Positions 45,758 through 55,444 of a DNA stretch of 64,000 nucleotides are shown piece after piece. The DNA is from Aureococcus anophagefferens (taxonomy: Eukaryota > Sar > Pelagophyceae > Pelagomonadales > Pelagomonadaceae). The DNA lies in NCBI RefSeq assembly GCF_000186865.1, contig NW_008705565.1, forward strand, positions 1,635,686-1,699,685. The letters are read 5' to 3'. The number at the start of each line of letters is the position of its first letter. Within the stretch, counting starts at the first letter, position 1. Position numbers and translations under genes: made by a program. Under the pieces are notes generated by a model. That model saw only the letters and a list, made by a program, of their open reading frames with translations. It was not told where the DNA came from and searched no databases.

Positions 45758-45839
45758 TGCGCACTGTGGGGTTTGAACCCACGCATCCGAAGATAATGGG
45801 GCTTAAATCCATCGCCTTAGACCGCTCGGCCAAGCGCGC
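45758..45839 (-). tRNA. tRNA-Leu (anticodon UAA)
   Basis: 82 nt, minus strand. Acceptor GCGCGCT/AGTGCGC (one G-U), D-arm GCCGAGCGGTCTAAGGC, anticodon loop TTTAAGC (UAA), a longer variable arm around TCTTCGGA, T-arm GTGGG-TTCAAAC-CCCAC. The anticodon stem ATGGA/CCCAT has one A-C mismatch next to the loop. No T run follows before the next tRNA, so it is probably co-transcribed with tRNA-Leu(UAG). Confidence 0.85.
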
Positions 45840-46049
45840 TCCAACCCACGACCTCAACCCAAAAATCATCTCTGCGGGCCTTCGAGCGGCCAATAGAGCA
45901 GCCGAATCCTGGATGTCGAGACATGTGTAAAGAAAATTCTAGCGAGTAGTGAGATATCTGAAGCATGCCTTTCATCGCCCGCAATCGACGCCGGAACCCC
46001 GCTCGCGCCGACTACAAAAGAACCTCCAACGCCACGTTTACCGCCGCCC

Positions 46050-47258
46050 CTACTTGGACACGTTGAACTTGAACTCGATGATGTCGCCGTCCTTGACCTT
46101 GTAGGTCTTCCCCTCCTGGCGGTACTTGCCGAGGGCCTTGAGGTTGGCCATCGTGGGCTTGCCGCCGCAGTGCTCCTTGAAGTCGTCGAAGGCGCAGAGC
46201 TCGGCCTTGATGAAGCCGCGCTCGAAGTCGCTGTGGATCGCGCCCGCGGCCTGGGGCGCGAGGGAGCCGTCGTAGATGTTCCAGGCGCGGACCTCCTTCT
46301 CGCCGGCCGTGAAGAAGTAGATGAGGTTGAGCTCCTTGTAGCCGCACTTGATGATGCGGGGCAGGACGGATTTCGCGCCGCCGTTCGACTCGACGATGGC
46401 CTTGACCGCGTCGGGCCCGCCGGCCTTCTTCGCCTCGAAGAGCTCCTCCTCGTACTCGACGGAGAAGGGGATGGACGTGCCGCCGCCGTGGGCCTTGATC
46501 CACTCCGCGATCTTCGGCAGCCACTTGGACCGCTTCGCGATGTAGTTCTTCTTCGAGAGGTTCACGAGGTAGACGATGGGCTTCGTCGTGATGAGCGCCG
46601 GCGCGCAGACCTTGAACTCGGCGATCTCCGCGTCCGTGAAGCCCGCCATGAACGCGGGCTTGTCGTTCGTCAGGTGCTCGACGATCTTGTCGCGCGCGGA
46701 CAGGTACGCCTCCGTGAGCTTCTTGGGCTTGACGCCCTTCTTGATGGCCTCGTGGGCCTCGATCTGCTTCGTCACGTACGCCAAATCCTTCTTGCAGAGC
46801 TCGGACTGGATCGTCTCGAGGTCGCGGACGGGGTCGATGGAGTCGTCGACGTGGATGACCTCGTCGCTGTCGAACGCGCGGACGCAGTGGTAGATGCCGT
46901 CGACGGCCTGGATGTGGCTCAGGAAGGCGTTGCCGAGGCCCGCGCCCTCCGACGCGCCCTTGATGAGGCCCGCGATGTCCGTCACGAGCAGCTTCGCGGG
47001 CACCTTGCTCGGGGGTTTGTAGAGGTCGCAGAGCCACTTGAAGCGCTGGTCCGGCACGCCGCACTGGGCCTCGTTGGGGTCGATGGTGCAGAAGGGGAAG
47101 TTCTCCGCCTGGGCGCTCTGGTCCGTGAGCAGGTTGAAGAGGCTGCTCTTGCCCACGTTGGGCAGGCCCACGACGCCCATCTTCAGCGACGTCTTCACGC
47201 GCCCCCACTTGGCCGCGCCGGCCTGGCCCTCCGTCGTCTCCACCTTCTTCGGCGGCAT
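46050..47258 (-). CDS. OLA1: Obg-like ATPase 1 (YchF family)
   Basis: 402 residues, the family's usual length. G1 GLPNVGKSS (31-39), G3 DIAGLIKGASEGAGLG (from 94), and NLSKKNY (233-239) at the YchF-specific G4-like position that favours ATP over GTP. The middle helical domain is followed by a C-terminal TGS domain (GAIHSDFERGFIKAEL ... GKTYKVKDGDIIEFKFN). OLA1/YchF is a cytosolic ATPase associated with ribosomes and stress responses. Intronless and intact. Confidence 0.97.
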   Translation of the reverse strand: MPPKKVETTEGQAGAAKWGRVKTSLKMGVVGLPNVGKSSLFNLLTDQSAQAENFPFCTIDPNEAQCGVPDQRFKWLCDLYKPPSKVPAKLLVTDIAGLIKGASEGAGLGNAFLSHIQAVDGIYHCVRAFDSDEVIHVDDSIDPVRDLETIQSELCKKDLAYVTKQIEAHEAIKKGVKPKKLTEAYLSARDKIVEHLTNDKPAFMAGFTDAEIAEFKVCAPALITTKPIVYLVNLSKKNYIAKRSKWLPKIAEWIKAHGGGTSIPFSVEYEEELFEAKKAGGPDAVKAIVESNGGAKSVLPRIIKCGYKELNLIYFFTAGEKEVRAWNIYDGSLAPQAAGAIHSDFERGFIKAELCAFDDFKEHCGGKPTMANLKALGKYRQEGKTYKVKDGDIIEFKFNVSK

Positions 47259-47507
47259 CCTCCGCGCGACAAGTCCGCGAGCGGTCGGCGGCGCGGCGCT
47301 GCGCGAAGGTCTGCGAGCACTGCCGGCGACGGCTGCGGCGAGAGCTGAGTCGTGGTCGTGTTGCCGGCGTCGCCGACATCATGATCAGCTCGGCCTACAG
47401 CCGTACTGTCAGGCCTACCGTCGCGGCAGGCCTCGCGGTACCGCGCGGACGACCGTCGTCATCGTCGTCAACGACACGGCGCGCGTCGCTCCGGTCGGAA
47501 ATCACGG
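47259..47507. other. Intergenic, no gene seen
   Basis: 249 bp between two minus-strand genes: OLA1's promoter and the 3' end of the upstream gene. No repeat or motif noted. Confidence 0.3.
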
Positions 47508-49037
47508 TCACGCCCTTAGCAGCCCCGCGCGCGTCGCGATCTCGTGCTTGCCGTCGCGGCAGTCGAGCAGGAGGTGCGCGAGCGACGGCGGCGCGGCCAT
47601 GTCCGCGCCGACGCCGAGCACCGGCGGCCGGGGCTCGTCGAAGACGTCGAGGTCGCCGCGCGTCCACTCGTCCATGCCCCAGGTGCCCGCCTCGGCCGTC
47701 GCCGATCGGCCGTCGGCGGCGTCGCGGACGAAGAGCGTGACCGCCTCCCGGAGGCCGCCGCCGGGCGCCTCGCGCGCCTCGCGCGCGCAGCCGAGGACGA
47801 CCTGGGGCCGGCCGCGGATCGCGCAGAGCGACGCGCCCTTGGGCACCTCGCCGCCGCCCGGCGCGGGCCAGTCCAGGCGCGGCGCCTCGTAGTCCGCGGG
47901 CACGACCCTGCGCACGACGCCGGGCTCCAAGAGCGGCAGCGGCAGGCTCGACGTCCACGGGCCCGCGCGATCCGCGCCGCGGAGCAGGGCGGCGTCGCCC
48001 GCGGCCTCCGCCGGCAGCAGCGCCTCGACGTTGGGCGCGGCGAGGTCGCGCGGCGCCACGCGCTCCGCGACGGCGTCGCCGCGGAGGCTATGCGCGCCGA
48101 CCTCCACGAGCACGCGGCCGCCGGGCCCCCGGGCCGGCGCCCAGCCGCGGCCGTCGGCCCGGAGCCGCGGGAGGGCGACGGCCGCGAGGCGCGTCACGCG
48201 CACGCGCGCCAGGCCCCGGCACGTCCGCTCGAGCGCGCGCCGGCGCGCGAGCTCGCGCGGGTCGCCGCCGAACGCCGGCGCCGCGTCCGCCGCGGCGAAT
48301 TTGCCGAGCTCCCCGACGAGCGTGCGCGCGTCCGCGGCGGCCTTGACGAGGGGCGCGACGTCCGGGCACTCCGCCGCGAGGCGGTCGCAGTGCGCGGCGA
48401 GCTTCGCGGCGTCGACGAGGAGCACGTCGCCCTCCTTGAACGGGAGCAGCGCGAGCCGCGGCGGGTCGTGCCACGCCGCGCGCTCCGCCGGCGGCGCGCG
48501 CGCCGCGTCCCAGACCGCGCTCCGGGCGCAGGGCGCGAGGTGGGCGCCGCAGACCAGGGGCTGCACGCGCGCGTCGAGGAGCGCGCGCGCCTCGTCCGCG
48601 TGCCGCTGCCGCTCCCACTCGAGCGTCGCCGCGCAGAGGCCGTGCCAGGCGCTGCAGACGAGGGCCGCGGCCCGCAGGGAGCTCCGGCGCACCTCCGACG
48701 CGCCGTCGCGGAGGCCGCAGTTGCCCGCGTCGATGGAGTAGCAGAAGCCGTGCGTGCCGAGGACGACCGCGCCGAAGACGTCGTGCAGGCCGCCGCCGCG
48801 CTGCAGCGGCGACGGGAAGCGGCGGCGCGGCGTTTCGGCGGCGGCGAGGCCGCGGGCCGGCGCCGCGGGGCTCCAGCTCGGCGACGACGGCGCGAGGATG
48901 AGGGCGCACTCCGAGCCCGCGTCGCCGTCGTCGAGCTCCTGCTCGCGGAAGGGCACGGGCGACGAGCGGCTGTGCTTCGTGCAGGATTCGGGCAGGGTGA
49001 TGGAGGCCGATCGGCCGCGCTTGCCGCCGATGGCCAT
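47508..49037 (-). CDS. Hypothetical protein, possibly F-box-like
   Basis: 509 residues from the ATG at 49037; the ~15 upstream codons in the same frame start with a GTG. Residues 1-90 are Ser/Pro-rich and disordered. A segment with LRAAALVCSAWHGLCAATLEWERQR resembles the end of an F-box (conserved CSAWH position), but the first half is not convincing. The rest is Ala/Arg-rich globular sequence with no recognised domain. Its 5' end faces the secreted-protein gene at 49341 across 303 bp. Confidence 0.55.
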   Translation of the reverse strand: MAIGGKRGRSASITLPESCTKHSRSSPVPFREQELDDGDAGSECALILAPSSPSWSPAAPARGLAAAETPRRRFPSPLQRGGGLHDVFGAVVLGTHGFCYSIDAGNCGLRDGASEVRRSSLRAAALVCSAWHGLCAATLEWERQRHADEARALLDARVQPLVCGAHLAPCARSAVWDAARAPPAERAAWHDPPRLALLPFKEGDVLLVDAAKLAAHCDRLAAECPDVAPLVKAAADARTLVGELGKFAAADAAPAFGGDPRELARRRALERTCRGLARVRVTRLAAVALPRLRADGRGWAPARGPGGRVLVEVGAHSLRGDAVAERVAPRDLAAPNVEALLPAEAAGDAALLRGADRAGPWTSSLPLPLLEPGVVRRVVPADYEAPRLDWPAPGGGEVPKGASLCAIRGRPQVVLGCAREAREAPGGGLREAVTLFVRDAADGRSATAEAGTWGMDEWTRGDLDVFDEPRPPVLGVGADMAAPPSLAHLLLDCRDGKHEIATRAGLLRA

Positions 49038-49340
49038 GGTGTCGGATGGGCTGCCGCTGTCGACGGGTGCGGTGTATGACACTTTCTAACTTGGGAAAAG
49101 GCTCGAAAGGAACCTCGATTCTTTCGGATCCAGGCGCAAGCGAATTCCACTGAATCGAAAAACACGATAAAGCCCTTCCTTGAAGATATTGTATCGGTAT
49201 GGTGCGGGGCAGCATGGGCTGCTTACCTCGACGATGAAGGCTGCGGCAATATGGGTGCTGCCGCAGCGACCTGCGTGACACGAAAAGCGTGATGCGCTGC
49301 TCGCGAGACTAGTCGCACGGCGGAACCACTGCAGTGATCC
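49038..49340. promoter_or_regulatory. Divergent intergenic region
   Basis: 303 bp, AT-richer than average, between divergent starts. It probably holds both promoters. No clear TATA box and no gene seen. Confidence 0.35.
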
Positions 49341-50993
49341 ATGCTGCGTCTCGTCGCGCTCGCGACGCTCGCAACCGCCGCGACGAACCCGTGCGGCCGC
49401 GACGTCGCGTGGATCGCCACAACGAACGCGACGGCATCGCTCAACGCGACGCTCTTCGCGCCGAGCGCGCGCGGCGACGCGCCGTCGGCGGCGGCGCTGC
49501 GCCTCGGCGTCTGGCGCGAGACGTCGAACGCGACGGCCTGCTGGGCCGCGCGCCTCCGAGCCGAGCTCGCGCTCCGCGGCGCGACGGTCCGGCAGGACCT
49601 CGCGCGCCACTTCGCCGCGGCGACGGCGCCCGGCGCGCTCCGGGGTACGGGGCCGGCGAACCCGTTCGCGACGGCTCGCGCGAGCTGGACGTCGCGCCGC
49701 GGCGACGAGGCGGCTCGCCGGACGTCGCGCCTCGACCGCCGCGACCGCGCGACGATCTACGCGGTCCTCGACGCGTACCTGCCGCGCGTCGGCGTCAACG
49801 GCATGTTCGAGGCCTGGTGCGAGCTCAAGCGGTCCATCGCGAGGCCCGCGGGCTGCGAGGGCGCCGACTGCGCGTCCGAGTCGTCGTTCCGCGAGAACCA
49901 CGTCTTCGCCGCCTACGTGGGCTACGTCGCCGCGGAGCGCCTCGGCCCGCCGGCGCTGGGCCTCGCGCTCGACGCCGCGGAGCGCGTCGCCGCGGACCGG
50001 CGGGCCGACCCCGACTGCGCCTTCGTCTTCGGCTCCGGCGCGTTCCACGCGCACGGTTTAGCCTGGGGCGGCATGCTCTCGGCCGCGCGCGTCGCGGGCG
50101 GCGACGCCCGAAGGACGGCGCGCTTCATCGAGGGCGCGTGCGCCTTCCTCGACGAGACGACGAACGCGTACCACGCGTGCGTCCACGGCGTCGGCCACGG
50201 CGCGCTCCAGGTCTTCCGGCCGCGGCGGCCGGAGGCGGGCGCGTGGCGGGGCTTCTTCGACGGGCCGCTCCAGGTCTGCGCGGCGCTCGCGGGCGGCGCC
50301 TGGTTCCGGCTCAAGTGCGCGACGGGCGTCTTCCACGAGGCGTCGGTGGACGCGACGGCGCCGGGCTTCGACGGCACCGACGGCCTGCTCGAGACCTTCG
50401 CGCCCTGCGGCGGCCTGCCGGACGTCGTCGCCGGCGCGGCGTCGACGTGCCTCTGGGCGAAGCTCAAACCCAAAGCGAAGCGGCCCGAGAACCAGACGCT
50501 CTTCGCCAACGAGGGCGCCACCGACCCGTGCCTCCGCTGCGAGGCGTCCGGGCCCTGCGACCGGAGCTTCCTCCCGGCCTGCGCGTACGCGGAGGCGTCC
50601 GTGCACGCCGCGGCGCGCGGCGCGGCCGGCATCGACCACCCGCACTACCCCGCGGAGGTCTGCGCGGCCTGGGACCCGAAGCAGCATCGGCGCGCGTTCC
50701 TCGCGTGCGTCGTCGGCGCGCACAACGCGCAGCCCGACGGCCGCGTGGCGCCCTTCACCAAGGGCCGCGGCGCCGACGAGGGCGCGCTCGACTTCGACGA
50801 CCGCCTCGCCGCGTTCCGCGCGGCGCGGCCGCCGCGGCGCGGCCGCGGCGGCCAGCGGCCGTCCTGCGCGGGCCTCGACGACGAGGCGGCCCGCGTCTGC
50901 GCGGCCGCGGCCGCGGCCGCGGGGTCCCTCGAGGCGCCGGAGCTCTTCGACATCGTCGCCGCCTTCGAGCGCGACGCGCGCGGCGCGTACTAA
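49341..50993 (+). CDS. Secreted Cys/His-motif protein, unknown family
   Basis: 550 residues. Signal peptide MLRLVALATLATAATNP, then N-glycosylation sequons (NATA, NATL). The central region has regularly spaced His/Cys motifs: FGSGAFHAHGL, CVHGVGHGALQ, a Cys-containing LQVCAAL and CATGVFHEAS, and later CLRCEASGPC and HPHYPAEVCAAWD. The HGxGHG...C...C-x-G-x-x-HE arrangement suggests a metal- or haem-binding fold, but I cannot name the family. The 3' end lies in a 33-bp tandem repeat that duplicates the last codons and stop. Confidence 0.65.
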   Translation: MLRLVALATLATAATNPCGRDVAWIATTNATASLNATLFAPSARGDAPSAAALRLGVWRETSNATACWAARLRAELALRGATVRQDLARHFAAATAPGALRGTGPANPFATARASWTSRRGDEAARRTSRLDRRDRATIYAVLDAYLPRVGVNGMFEAWCELKRSIARPAGCEGADCASESSFRENHVFAAYVGYVAAERLGPPALGLALDAAERVAADRRADPDCAFVFGSGAFHAHGLAWGGMLSAARVAGGDARRTARFIEGACAFLDETTNAYHACVHGVGHGALQVFRPRRPEAGAWRGFFDGPLQVCAALAGGAWFRLKCATGVFHEASVDATAPGFDGTDGLLETFAPCGGLPDVVAGAASTCLWAKLKPKAKRPENQTLFANEGATDPCLRCEASGPCDRSFLPACAYAEASVHAAARGAAGIDHPHYPAEVCAAWDPKQHRRAFLACVVGAHNAQPDGRVAPFTKGRGADEGALDFDDRLAAFRAARPPRRGRGGQRPSCAGLDDEAARVCAAAAAAAGSLEAPELFDIVAAFERDARGAY

Positions 50994-51099
50994 ACGGGGG
51001 CGCTTGACGCGCGCGGGGCGTGCTGAACGGGGGCGCTTGACGCGCGCGGGGCGTACTAAACGGGGGCGCTCGACGCGCGCGGGGCGTGCTGAACGGGCA
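50985..51099 (+). repeat. 33-bp tandem repeat spanning a stop codon, ~3.5 copies
   Basis: Units start at 50985, 51018, 51051 and 51084. Copies alternate GCGTACTAAAC and GCGTGCTGAAC, so the array is really a 66-bp dimer. Unit 1 contains the last two codons and TAA of the gene ending at 50993. Confidence 0.9.
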
Positions 51100-51130
51100 A
51101 TTAGGGCGGGGCGGGGCGCGAGGAGGACGC

Positions 51131-51486
51131 TCAGTAGGACGCGCGGCGGCTCGTCGCCGCGGCGCGGACCTTCCGGCGGAAGGCCGGGCGGCACCGCGGC
51201 GCGCCCGTCGCCGGGTCGTGCTTGCGGAGGCGCTCCGTGCAGAGGTCGACGGCCTGGGCGTCGAGGAGGGGCACGCCCTGGGCGTCGATGAGGAGGGGCC
51301 GCTCCTCGGGGAGCGGCGCGAGGGGCAGGTCGCCGAGGCCGCGGTCGAGGCGCGCGCCGCCGGCCGGCGGGCCCGCGCGCGCGCCCGCGAAGGTCGCGCC
51401 CAGGTTCGCGCGCGCGCCCGGCGGCGCCGCGAAGGGGTCGCCGTCCTCGAGGCTGTCGTCGCCGCGCCGCAGGGGCGGCGAGTCGA

Positions 51487-51528
<42 letters not shown>

Positions 51529-52990
51529 GCGGCGCGGCGCCGGGCTCGGCCATGAAGTCGTAGCGCCAGCTCCAGGCCGGGTCGTGCTCGTCGATGGTGC
51601 CGCCGCGGAGCGTGAGGGACCAGTCCCGGGGCGCGTCGCCGTCGTCGACGTCGACGGCGTCGCCGTCCTCGGCCGCGCGCGCGTCGACGGCGTCGTCCAA
51701 GTCCTCGAGCGCGCCCGGCGCGCCGCCGTAGACGTCGGCGCGGTCGTAGGCCGGCCGCGCGCCCCAGGGCGCCTCGTCGTCCTCGGACTCCAAGGTCGGC
51801 GGGCTCGCGAGCGCGCCGTCGTCGTCGCCGTCGTCGTCGAGGTACTCGAGGAGCTTCGTCCGCGTCACGCAGCGCCGCATGAGCGCGTCCTCCGCGAAGG
51901 CCGGCGCGACGGCCGCGCCGACCTCGTCGGGCGACTCGGGCGAGAGGGACCGCGCGCCGTGGGCCGGCGGCGACGCGGACGGGCAGCCGCCGGGCGACGG
52001 GTCGACGATGACCGTCTCCGCGGGCGACGGCGCGGCGGCGGGCCGCGCGCCCGGCGTCGCCCCAAAGGGCGCCATGGGCGGCAGCTCGTCGGGCGACACG
52101 GCGGCAGCGTTCCCCGGCGGCCGCGGCGCGCCGTCGCGGCGCCGGCGCTCCGCAGCCTTGCGCTCGCGCTCCTCGGAGCCCGGCGTCAGCGACGTGAGCA
52201 CGAGGCCGCCGTCCGCGTCCGCGCCGCGGCGCTTCCGCTCGCTGTGGCGGCGCCGGTGGTTGCGGCGCGCGACGGGCGTTCGCGCGGCGATCTCCCCGGG
52301 CGACGCGTCGGACCCCAGACTCTCGGGCGTGACGACGGCCACGGGCGTCGCGGCGGCCGGCGCGCGCTCCGCCAAACGCGCGCGCCGCGACGGCGACGCG
52401 TAGGGCTCCGACTTCCAGGCCGAGGACGACCGGTGCTCGCGGGCCTCCATGTCGAGCTTGCGGGCCTTGCGGCGCGCGCGGCGCCGCGCGGACGGGCTCA
52501 GCGCCTTCTTGCCGACGGTGTCGACGCCGTTCGCGGCGTCGAGCGCGTCGCGCTCGGGGGACCCGTAGGCGACGATGACGCGCCGCGGGCCCTTGGCCTC
52601 GCTCGCCGACGACGGCCGCGGGCCCGGCGCCGCCTCGGGCGCGCGGCGGCCGCACCCGGACCGCTTGCCGGACGGCGCGCGCGCGGATCGGGGCTTCGGC
52701 GCCGCGGCGGCCGCGCCGCCGCCGCGGCGCCGCGCGTCGGGCTCGTAGCACTCGCGGGCCTGGGCCCCGCCGCCGGGGGCCACGCCGTAGGCCGCGCCGA
52801 ACTGGTCCAGGCTGTTGGTCCGGTCGCGGAACGGGGCGCCGCCCCGGCGCCGCGGCGCCTTGCCCACCGACGCGGGCGCCGCCTCGTAGGGCGACATGTT
52901 CTCGCGCGCGTGCTGCGGCGTCACGCGCGGCGGCAGCCGCGGCAGCGCCTCGCTGCCGAAGAGCGCGCGCCGCACCTCCGACGAGTCCAT
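51131..52990 (-). CDS. Large disordered basic/acidic protein, unknown
   Basis: 619 residues from the ATG at 52990; 31 upstream codons in frame are UTR-like. Almost wholly low complexity: Arg/Pro/Ala-rich N-terminal two-thirds with several SP/TP sites (LSPSARRRARRKARKL, LSPESPDE), then acidic stretches including a run of ten Asp and short conserved-looking islands (RDWSLTLRGGTIDEHDPAWSWRYDF; RPLLIDAQGVPLLDAQAVDLC). No domain recognised. SP/TP density suggests phosphorylation, which is inference. Confidence 0.6.
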
Positions 52991-53108
52991 GGCGGGCTGC
53001 CCCGACGTGCCAGAAGTTAACTGCAGCCGATGAGCTGCCCGAAGAGCATCCTTGACTTCATGTACTGTGATATTGCACTGCAATTTGCAGTGGAGCTAAA
53101 GCGATGCG

Positions 53109-55433
53109 ATGAGCTCGGCCTCGATGGCGGCCACCACGACGCGCCTCCACGTGAGCGGCCTGGCGCCGGACGTCACGGACGCGGACCTGCGGACCCTCTT
53201 CGCCAAGGTCGGGCGCGTCGCGAGCGCGTCCATCGCGCGGAGCCGCTTCGAGGCCCTGTCGCGGGGCTTCGGCTACGTCGACGTCGCCGCGGACGCCGCC
53301 GCGGCCTGCATCAAGACCTACGACAACGCGACGTGGCGCGCGGGCATGAAGCTCGGCGTCGCGCCGGCGCGGCCGACCTTCGCGGCGCGCCTCGCCGCGG
53401 AGCGCGCGGCCGTCGCCGCGCGCGCGGCGAAGCGCGACGAGGAGCGCGCGGAGCGGCGCGCGAAGACCGTCGCGCGCGACGCGCGCATCGTCCGGGACCG
53501 CGGCGCCTCGGCGGCGCTGAAGCGCGGCCGCCGGGTCACGCGCTTCCCGGACGTCGCCGCCGCGCCGCCCTCGGACGACGCGTGGGCGCCGGTCCCGCGG
53601 CCGCCGCGCGCGGCGCCGGCCGACGCCATGGACGACGCCATGGACGACGACGACCGCGCCGCGTACGCCGAGGCGGAATTCGACGCCATGGCGGAGGAGG
53701 AGGACGACGACGACGCCGACGCCGACGGCGACGACGATCGCGCCGCGCTCGCGGCGGCCGAATTCGACGCGATGGAGAGCGATGACGAAGAGGAGGAGGA
53801 CGACGACGATCAGGCCGCGCGCGCCGAGGCGGAGTTTGACGCGATGGAGAGCGACGAGGAGGAGGACGAGGAGGAGGACGATCAGGCCGCGCGCGCCGAG
53901 GCGGAGTTTGACGCAATGGAGAGCGACGCCGAAGAGGAGGAGGAGGAGGAGGAGGAGGAGGAGGACGTCGTCGACGACGACGAGCCGGCCGACGCCGTCT
54001 CTCGGAGCATCGCCGCGGAGAGCGACAACGCGCTCGGCATCTTCGGGGATTTGCTCGCGTCCTCGGCGCCGGCGAACGACTCCGACTCCGAGGAGGAGGA
54101 GGAGGCGGCGGCGGCCCCGGCGGACGCCATCGCGCGCGGCCTCGCCGCGGAGAGCGACGCCGCCCTCGGGGTCATGGAGGCGCTACTCGCCGGCGGCGCC
54201 GCGGGCGCCGGGCCGAGCGCCGCGGCCGAGTCCTCCGAGGACGAGTCCGAGGACGAGTCCGAGGACGGCGCGGCGCGCGCGCCCTCGGAGGGCGACGGCG
54301 TGGCGCGGGGCCTCGCGGCGGAGAGCGACGCCGCGCTCGACATCATGAACTCCATCCTCGGCGCGCCGGCGCCGGCGCGCGACGCCCGGTCCGAGATCGA
54401 GAAGCTCCGCGAGGAGATCGCCGCGGAGAAGCGCCGCACGAGCGCGCTCGCGCCCGCCGCGGACGACGCCTCGGCGTCCGAGTCGGAGTCCGACGCCTCG
54501 GCGTCCGAGTCGGAGTCCGAGTCGGCGTCCGACGGGGCGCCCGCCGCCGCGTCGCCGGCCGACGCCGTCTCGCGGGGCCTCGCGGCCGAGAGCGACACCG
54601 CGCTCGACATCATGAACGCGCTGCTCGGCGCGCCCGCGGCGCCGCCGCCCGCCGCGGCGCCGCGCGACGACGCGTCGTCGTCCATCGAGGCCATGCGGCG
54701 GCAGATCGCCGACGCGCGCCGGCGCGGCGCGGAGCTCAAGGCCGCCGCGGCGCGGTCCGCCGAGGACGCGTCCGAGTCCGAGTCCGAGTCCGAGAGCGAC
54801 GGCGAGCCCGCCGCGCCGGCGCCCGCGCCGAGCCCCGCGCCGAAAAAGGCCAAGAAGGCCAAGAAGGCGCCGCCGCCCGCGCCGAGCCCCGCGCCCGCGG
54901 CGCCGCCGGCGCCCGCGGCGTCGGCGGGCTTCAGCTTCGACTTCTCCGGCGGCGCCCCCGCGGCGGCGGAGGAGAAGCACGGCACGGCCGTCGGGTCGCA
55001 CGAGTGGAACTCGCTCCGCGACATCTTCAAGGCGACGCCCAAAACGGAGTTCGCCGGCGAGGGCGGCGGCACCGTCGCCATCCCCTTCGCCGCCTCCGGC
55101 GGCTCGCTCGGCCACAGCTTCAACTTCGCCGCGGCGCCCGCGGTGGCTCCCGCGGCACCCGCGGCGGCGACCGCGGCGGCGGCGGCCCCCGCGGCGGCGC
55201 CCGCGGTCGCGGCGCCCGCCGTCGCGGCGGACGGCGCCTTGCCCCTCGCGCGCGTGGGCCTCTGGGACGGCGCCGAGGCCGCGCGGGCGGCGGCCGTGGC
55301 GTCGCTCGACGCGGCCGCGGCGGGCGAGGACGAGATCCACGCGGCCTGGGAGGCGAACCGGACGTCGCTGACGCAGACGTACAAGCGCGCCTACCGCAAG
55401 ATGTTGGCGAAGAAGCGGCGGCGGATGCTCTAA
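53109..55433 (+). CDS. RRM protein with acidic repeats, NOL8/Nop8-like
   Basis: 774 residues. Residues ~8-90 form an RRM (TRLHVSGLAPDVTDADLRTLF, RGFGYVDVAADAAA). Then come ~5 acidic units each ending AEFDAMESD, and four copies of a helix unit of the form SRGLAAESDTALDIMNALL separated by Ser/Glu stretches. Near the C-terminus are HEWNSLRDIFKA and a final basic helix with WEANRTSLTQTYKRAYRKML. An N-terminal RRM, acidic middle and basic YKR tail match nucleolar protein 8 (Nop8), a 60S biogenesis factor. The match is by architecture, so moderate. Stop 11 bp from the convergent lipase gene's stop. Confidence 0.65.
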   Translation: MSSASMAATTTRLHVSGLAPDVTDADLRTLFAKVGRVASASIARSRFEALSRGFGYVDVAADAAAACIKTYDNATWRAGMKLGVAPARPTFAARLAAERAAVAARAAKRDEERAERRAKTVARDARIVRDRGASAALKRGRRVTRFPDVAAAPPSDDAWAPVPRPPRAAPADAMDDAMDDDDRAAYAEAEFDAMAEEEDDDDADADGDDDRAALAAAEFDAMESDDEEEEDDDDQAARAEAEFDAMESDEEEDEEEDDQAARAEAEFDAMESDAEEEEEEEEEEEDVVDDDEPADAVSRSIAAESDNALGIFGDLLASSAPANDSDSEEEEEAAAAPADAIARGLAAESDAALGVMEALLAGGAAGAGPSAAAESSEDESEDESEDGAARAPSEGDGVARGLAAESDAALDIMNSILGAPAPARDARSEIEKLREEIAAEKRRTSALAPAADDASASESESDASASESESESASDGAPAAASPADAVSRGLAAESDTALDIMNALLGAPAAPPPAAAPRDDASSSIEAMRRQIADARRRGAELKAAAARSAEDASESESESESDGEPAAPAPAPSPAPKKAKKAKKAPPPAPSPAPAAPPAPAASAGFSFDFSGGAPAAAEEKHGTAVGSHEWNSLRDIFKATPKTEFAGEGGGTVAIPFAASGGSLGHSFNFAAAPAVAPAAPAAATAAAAAPAAAPAVAAPAVAADGALPLARVGLWDGAEAARAAAVASLDAAAAGEDEIHAAWEANRTSLTQTYKRAYRKMLAKKRRRML

Positions 55434-55444
55434 TGGCCCAGGCT

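Noticed and set aside
45240..45893. Minus-strand ORF crossing the tandem repeat and both tRNA genes
   Set aside because: It reads through two clear tRNA genes and repeat copies, so coding is implausible.
50058..52751. 897-codon minus-strand ORF joining parts of two genes
   Set aside because: It crosses the 33-bp repeat and the secreted-protein gene in an Arg-rich frame; the gene ending at 51131 in another frame is more protein-like.
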